Below, piece after piece: positions 59,751 through 64,000 of a stretch of 64,000 nucleotides of DNA. A program made the position numbers and the translations under genes. The notes beneath the pieces were generated by a model, which worked only from the letters and a program-made list of their open reading frames with translations, did no database searches and had not been told where the DNA came from. How positions within the stretch are numbered: position 1 is the stretch's first letter; each line of letters starts with the position of its first letter. The DNA is taken from NCBI GenBank assembly GCA_013166835.1, contig JABLTI010000015.1, positions 1 through 64,000 of the forward strand, written 5' to 3'. The stretch comes from Promethearchaeati archaeon. GTDB taxonomy: Archaea; Asgardarchaeota; Heimdallarchaeia; JABLTI01.

Positions 59751-59792
59751 AATGAAATTGAGGTCTTAAAAAAATGAGACTTCTATTTCATT
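59751..59792 (-). terminator. Extended hairpin at the 3' end of RING-like copy 3
   Basis: AATGAAAT (59751-59758) pairs with ATTTCATT (59785-59792) and GTCT (59763-59766) with AGAC (59777-59780). The structure includes the stop codon of the gene at 59788. Confidence 0.5.
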
Positions 59793-60258
59793 TCTTCTTA
59801 TTTCTGGTCTTTAAAGCATTTTGATAATAATCAAAACTGCAAACAGGGCATAAAGTATTGACTTGTAACCATTGAAATAGATGTTCTTCATGATAATAGG
59901 AGTGACAATTAGGGCAATTATGAACATCTTGGTTAATTTCGATATCCCTTTTGCAAACCATACAAATGTAGGTTTTAGATGTATCTTTCAACCTAAATGA
60001 CTTATATTGAGATTTAATAAATTCAATCTTTGTTTGAATGTCGGGTGGAGTTTTCCCTCTACGATAAACGATAAATAAGAAGATTAGTGAGATAGGACAA
60101 GTTATAACCAGAATTATTATGAAAACGAGCAATACTGTTGGAAACATACCTGATACAGTAGTTAAAATGATGATTGATGATATAGCTAATACTAAAAACA
60201 AGATTCCACAGTAAAGTAAGGATTTGCTTATTCTTTTAGTACTAATTATTATCCCCAA
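59788..60258 (-). CDS. RING-like zinc-finger membrane protein, copy 3
   Basis: This 156-residue protein has two membrane helices (about residues 14-34 and 38-66), a linker and a RING-like finger: CMVC, 12 residues, CPNC, HSYYHEEHLFQWL, then CPVC, followed by a basic tail. Spacing is the same as in copy 2. The start is a TTG at 60258. The three genes lie head to tail and probably derive from one ancestor, with fast drift outside the finger. A partner E2, E1 or ubiquitin-like gene is not in the window. Confidence 0.68.
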   Translation of the reverse strand: MGIIISTKRISKSLLYCGILFLVLAISSIIILTTVSGMFPTVLLVFIIILVITCPISLIFLFIVYRRGKTPPDIQTKIEFIKSQYKSFRLKDTSKTYICMVCKRDIEINQDVHNCPNCHSYYHEEHLFQWLQVNTLCPVCSFDYYQNALKTRNKKK

Positions 60259-60778
60259 CTGACTTATGTTAACAATAATGTTGATTGGTAGTTACACATA
60301 TTTATAGATATTTTATTCAAGAAAGGGATGTGTTCCAAGATTAAGAAAAATTCAAGATTTTCTGAAAAATAATTAAATGCTCTTCTCGTAAGAACTTGTG
60401 CTTAATTGGTCTATACTAATTGAACAAAGTTTATGCTTGCAGAGGCACTTTACTTAACCTTAATAGATCTAACCAAAGAATTTCTGGTCTAAAACAAACT
60501 TTCATGTGGTTATATGATAATGGTTAATATCATATATTCTCTATTTAAAGGCATATATAAATAAAGAAGACTAAAATACAATCAGTATTCAGGTAATTTG
60601 GAACAGAAAATTGGTAAAAAGGGTAAATAACATAATTTGTCCCGTTGTAGCTAATATTTTAGCTCAAAGTAGCTATTCTGTGCTAATTTGATACACTTGC
60701 TTATACCAAAAAAGACTATAAATAGTAAATAATTCCTTTTTTAAGCAGTTCTTAGTTAAAGAAACTGGAGGATAAAAG
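60259..60778. promoter_or_regulatory. 520-base divergent spacer with promoter and repeats
   Basis: No gene is seen here. CTATAAATA (60716-60724) is the likely TATA box of the TPR gene at 60779, and GGAGGAT (60767-60773) its ribosome-binding site. AGCTAA (60649-60654) pairs with TTAGCT (60659-60664), and a third TAGCT follows at about 60670, which could be an operator. The rest is AT-rich without structure I can name. Confidence 0.45.
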
Positions 60779-62941
60779 ATGAGTTTCGATCCAACAGATC
60801 TTATACCTATTGAATATCGATCATTATTTGCAATAATTTCTCCTATAGAAAAATCAGGTATATTAAAGATAATAAGAGAAAAATATGCTGAAATGGAAGA
60901 CAAATATGAAGCGTTATTCCTTGGTTTAAAGAATTATTTAACAAAGTTTCAAGGTGAGGATATCTCTTCTCTAGTCTTTATTATGTTTGGACAAATTTCT
61001 TTGGATCTAACTAAAGAAAAAGATATTTCAAACATGGCTGCAGTATATCCATTTTCACCGGAAATGCAATATTATAATATCCAATTGCAAGTAGATAAGG
61101 GAATATTTGACAATATAGAACAAGTAATTTCAAAATCAAGATTAACTGAAGAAGACAGAAATAGGATTTTCAATAGGTTAGTTGCAGCTGATAAATTAGC
61201 AAGCATTATTCTAGATCTTCAAAGCTTTTTACTAGAGATTATGTTTCATGGGATGAAACAAGAATTCGATAAGATAGAGGAATTATCTCAAAAAGCGGAA
61301 GCAATTTGGAAGCGAGCTGTGAAATGGGTAGAAGCGAAAGAAGTTGTTTTTGTACAAGAATTAGCGATTCGTATGGTTTTACAGAAAAGCCAGATATTAA
61401 TGTCTGCACAAAATCTCGATGCAGCTCTTGCTTATTATGAACGAGCTGATATCAAGCAGGTATTGGAATTGAGTAAAAGCACAGTTATGAAAGCTAATAT
61501 TCTGCACGTAAGTGCTATGCTTTATTATAATGCTGGACAACCAACTAAAGGTTTAGACTATCTTGAGAAAGCGGAGAAATTACTAAGAAAAGTTCATGGA
61601 CGTCACTCCTGGAAATCTACTTTCTATCATAATTTAGCTTATATGTATACATTAACAGATTCCGACAGATGTGTAGAAGCTTATGAAAAATGCCTTGATT
61701 TAGTAGAAGGAACAGGCGATTATCAATCAATAGCTACTACACTAAGTAATCTAATAGGACTTCACAATCAAGCAAATAGAAAAGGAGAAGCAAGAAAGTA
61801 TCTAAAACGATTAGTAGAAATTCTAGATACAAGTGAAGAATTAGTGACTCCTTTCAGAGCTTATGCTGTTGCTTCAAATGCTATGACTCTAGATGATTAC
61901 GAATTAGCAGCAAAATATCTTAAGATATTAGAGGAAAAAGTTGCTCAAGCACCAACACTAATGAATAAGGCTATACTCGCAAGCTCAAAATTTGTATATT
62001 ATCTTGATGCAGAGATAAATTCCGAATTGGCATACAAATACGGGGAAGAATCACTCTATTATTTCAATAAACAAAAAGATTATCTCAATGCTTTAGCTTC
62101 AGTATACAATCTAGTAAATACTGATTTACAATTTTACAAAATATCTGAAAAGGAACGATATCTTAGTTCTGCAAAGAAGAGATTAAATGAATTATTAACA
62201 CTTGTTGGAGCATTAGACTTACCAGAATGGGTGGCTACAAAGAATGTTACACTTGCTGGATTTGAGATTCTCTCACAAAATTTGGACGCAGCAGAGAGAT
62301 TCATCAATGAAATACCTGATAGTGAAGATTCGCAAATAACTGCAAACAAGAAAATGATTTCACAATTACTTGAATTCTCAAGAAGAAAGAAATCTGAAGA
62401 AGAAAAAGATGAAAAAGAGATCCTATTCACTGAACCGCTGTTAAATGAAATTGCCACCAATAAAGATGCTGCGAAAGTCATGGTAATGCATGTTCTTGAG
62501 TCAACAATGGAAGAATTAGTACAATTACCACAACAAATCGATCCGATAAAAGCTGATATAAAATTAATTCTTCTAATTAATAATGCAGGATTAACTATTT
62601 ACACAAAAATCTTTGATACTCAGAAGATGAATCAACAATTGATTTCAAATTTCATTTCTGCAATTGATTCATTTGGTAAACAATTATTTGGAACTACAGA
62701 ACCCTATTTCTCCATAAGTAGAGGGAATAATATTATTCTTTATCAAAATGTGACTGATGACTTGAACCTAGCTCTTATTGTTAGCCAAGAGAACTATGAT
62801 GCAGTTATGAAACTAAATACCCTCTCAAAGGAAATATCTGAATTTATGATCGATAAATCTCTAATTCTAAATAAAGAACTCGAAGAATCATCTCCACTAT
62901 ATAACTGGTTAGAAGAAAAAGTTGCTGAATTACTCAGTTAA
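60779..62941 (+). CDS. TPR protein with C-terminal Roadblock/longin-like domain
   Basis: This 720-residue protein has helical repeats through most of its length, clearest between residues 200 and 400 (AALAYYERADIKQV, ILHVSAMLYYNAGQPTKGLDYLEKAEKLL, YHNLAYMYTLTDSDRCVEAYEKCLDLV). The last 120 residues (IKLILLINNAGLTIYTKIFD, NFISAIDSFGKQLFG, NNIILYQNVTDDLNLALIVSQE) show the strand-helix-strand pattern of Roadblock or longin domains. In Asgard archaea such domains recur with small GTPases, so it is likely a signalling scaffold. A TATA box and GGAGGAT support the start. Confidence 0.7.
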   Translation: MSFDPTDLIPIEYRSLFAIISPIEKSGILKIIREKYAEMEDKYEALFLGLKNYLTKFQGEDISSLVFIMFGQISLDLTKEKDISNMAAVYPFSPEMQYYNIQLQVDKGIFDNIEQVISKSRLTEEDRNRIFNRLVAADKLASIILDLQSFLLEIMFHGMKQEFDKIEELSQKAEAIWKRAVKWVEAKEVVFVQELAIRMVLQKSQILMSAQNLDAALAYYERADIKQVLELSKSTVMKANILHVSAMLYYNAGQPTKGLDYLEKAEKLLRKVHGRHSWKSTFYHNLAYMYTLTDSDRCVEAYEKCLDLVEGTGDYQSIATTLSNLIGLHNQANRKGEARKYLKRLVEILDTSEELVTPFRAYAVASNAMTLDDYELAAKYLKILEEKVAQAPTLMNKAILASSKFVYYLDAEINSELAYKYGEESLYYFNKQKDYLNALASVYNLVNTDLQFYKISEKERYLSSAKKRLNELLTLVGALDLPEWVATKNVTLAGFEILSQNLDAAERFINEIPDSEDSQITANKKMISQLLEFSRRKKSEEEKDEKEILFTEPLLNEIATNKDAAKVMVMHVLESTMEELVQLPQQIDPIKADIKLILLINNAGLTIYTKIFDTQKMNQQLISNFISAIDSFGKQLFGTTEPYFSISRGNNIILYQNVTDDLNLALIVSQENYDAVMKLNTLSKEISEFMIDKSLILNKELEESSPLYNWLEEKVAELLS

Positions 62942-62978
62942 TTCAGCTTATCCATTATTTTTTTGAAGGCAATTAGGC

Positions 62979-63024
62979 AAGTCTCGTTTTTTTAAGACTT
63001 CACTCTTCGTCGATAAATCGACGA
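62979..63024. terminator. Double hairpin between convergent TPR and Roadblock genes
   Basis: AAGTCT (62979-62984) pairs with AGACTT (62995-63000); then TCGTCGA (63007-63013) pairs with TCGACGA (63018-63024). The arrangement of a GTCT stem plus a GTCGA stem is the same as at 58645-58696. Confidence 0.55.
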
Positions 63025-63113
63025 GAATAACGACTCTTTAAACAAACATTTATATAAATACTCATCTAAGTAAAACGCTCTTTTTTATCAAAAAAAATAG
63101 CTAAAAAAGTGAT

Positions 63114-63599
63114 TTATTCATCACAATAGTCTCTGATATATTTAGAAGCGACTTCTAAAAGTGATGGAATGAAGATCTTTTCTTTACCAAGTAATTTTAA
63201 TGTAGATTTAGACATTTTTGATAAAAGGGAGTTTCTTTTGACAGCAAGTAAAATAAATCTATCATTGCAAGCAGGAAGATAAATTGATTTCATCCAAATC
63301 ATGTTAGTTTGAGTGACAAAATAGCTTAAGTCAACTCCTCCAACACCCAAATAATCTGATAATTTCTCTGCAGTATCAGTGATCAAACCAGAAGTTGCTG
63401 AAAAATTATCTCTATTATCCTGTGGATGCATTTCTTCAGCCATAAGTAAACCATTATTATCTGTTATAACACAAGACAGAAAATTACCCTTTTTCTTTAA
63501 TTCTAAGAGTATAATACTGAGAGCTGTGCTACGTGAAACATTAGACTTAGTTAACTTTTTCTTCAATATCTTATCAAATGCTGCTTCTGGGTTTCCCAT
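63114..63599 (-). CDS. Roadblock/LC7 domain protein
   Basis: This 161-residue protein shows a helix (ALSIILLELKKKG) and strands (NFLSCVITDNNGLLMAEEM), a helix (NFSATSGLITDTAEKLSDYL) and two strands (IWMKSIYLPACNDRFILLAVKR), the classic Roadblock/LC7 order with its DxxG-like turn. It may regulate the nearby GTPase or another. It is convergent with the TPR gene and divergent from the beta-lactamase-like gene. Confidence 0.78.
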   Translation of the reverse strand: MGNPEAAFDKILKKKLTKSNVSRSTALSIILLELKKKGNFLSCVITDNNGLLMAEEMHPQDNRDNFSATSGLITDTAEKLSDYLGVGGVDLSYFVTQTNMIWMKSIYLPACNDRFILLAVKRNSLLSKMSKSTLKLLGKEKIFIPSLLEVASKYIRDYCDE

Positions 63600-63764
63600 A
63601 ATTAATCACTATCAAGTTAATTTTACCTTAAAATAAAGGTAAGATTCACAGTGAATTTAGCGTATAATAATCTTATTCCATTTACATAAGATTGGCATTT
63701 TCGTGTAGATTCATAAGAAAATACTAATAGTAAATTTTCTAATTATTATTTTAGGTGTAAATTT

Positions 63765-64000
63765 TTGACAGATAAAAAACCGCTTGAGAAAATTGAAGGA
63801 ATGATTGCTACTTTAATGCAACAAATGAAAATCCCAGGATTAAGTTTGACAGTTGTAGATAAAGGTAAAGCAATTTATACTAGAGGAATTGGTGCGAGAT
63901 CATTAAAAGGAAATCTACCAGCAACACCAAATACTTTGTATGGTATTGGTTCTGTAACAAAATCGTTTACATGTGTAGCGTTACTGCAACTTGAAGAACA
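63765..64000 (+). CDS. Serine beta-lactamase-like hydrolase, 5' part
   Basis: The 78 visible residues show the class C beta-lactamase/PBP-like start: IATLMQQMKIPGLSLTVVDKGKAIY, RGIGARSL, and YGIGSVTKSFTCVALLQLEE with the catalytic S-x-x-K as SVTK. No signal peptide is seen. TTG at 63765 is preceded by AGGTG at 63753-63757. The gene runs past the right edge. Such enzymes are mostly esterases or peptidases in archaea. Confidence 0.8.
   Translation, partial: MTDKKPLEKIEGMIATLMQQMKIPGLSLTVVDKGKAIYTRGIGARSLKGNLPATPNTLYGIGSVTKSFTCVALLQLEE

Noticed and set aside
57740-63024. CRISPR array
   Set aside because: The palindromes are hundreds to thousands of bases apart with genes between them, and no cas gene is present.

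Overview
The window is AT-rich (roughly one third G+C by eye), dense in genes, and archaeal in its promoters (TATA boxes about 25-40 bases upstream of several starts) and in its ribosome-binding sites (GGTGA/GGAGG types, with frequent TTG and GTG starts). A profilin, a Ras/Rab-like small GTPase next to a Roadblock/LC7-like protein, further Roadblock-type domains, B-box and RING-like zinc fingers in membrane proteins, and archaeal-type ValRS, MinD and DUF134 genes together point to an Asgard archaeon. The TCA and citrate lyase genes suggest the Heimdallarchaeia side of the group, but that finer placement is only an inference. I found no rRNA, tRNA, CRISPR array, insertion sequence or phage gene.

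Layout. 0-7 kb: leuCD-type dehydratase genes (leuD is cut by the window edge), two large unknown genes facing away from each other, and a minus-strand set holding a tail-anchored protein and two tandem winged-helix regulators. 7-12.6 kb: a multi-hairpin non-coding RNA candidate, a penicillin-acylase-type hydrolase with a membrane partner, a TIGR04076 protein, a TPR protein, a second structured RNA candidate and an UPF0173 metallo-hydrolase. 12.6-21 kb: zinc-ribbon and B-box membrane proteins, an exported subtilase, profilin, and a convergent 1021-residue protein with two polyproline runs. 21-32 kb: a VTE5/dolichol-kinase-like enzyme, thioredoxin-like, TrmB-like and HD-domain proteins, a cluster of five small membrane proteins (DUF4234 and TM2), valS and a DUF92/VTE6-like protein. 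32-43 kb: a DRG-like GTPase with a TGS domain, two paralogous exported proteins with a shared C-terminal anchor, a ferredoxin and AOR-type tungsten enzyme pair, another exported protein flanked by a 160-bp direct repeat of the AOR 3' end, and two DegV paralogs.

43.5-50.3 kb is one plus-strand operon: isocitrate dehydrogenase, aconitase, and citrate lyase CitD, CitE, CitF with its maturation enzyme CitX. It covers the path between 2-oxoglutarate, isocitrate, citrate, and oxaloacetate plus acetate. 50.3-54.6 kb is the DUF134 / DUF5320-like / NifX-like / double MinD cluster linked with iron-sulfur handling, with a perfect 12-bp inverted repeat between the divergent regulator and operon. 54.8-63.6 kb looks like a signalling island: an unknown 563-residue protein, the small GTPase and its Roadblock-like neighbour, a LOG-family protein, three tandem RING-like genes (one damaged), a TPR protein with a C-terminal Roadblock/longin-like domain, and another Roadblock protein. 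A family of GTCGA palindromes sits in the spacers of this island. The window ends inside a serine beta-lactamase-like gene.

The strongest leads are the profilin and polyproline-protein neighbourhood, the tandem RING-like membrane proteins beside a GTPase/Roadblock pair, the citrate lyase operon, and two promoter-equipped structured RNA candidates. All domain calls come from reading the sequence; no database search was run.
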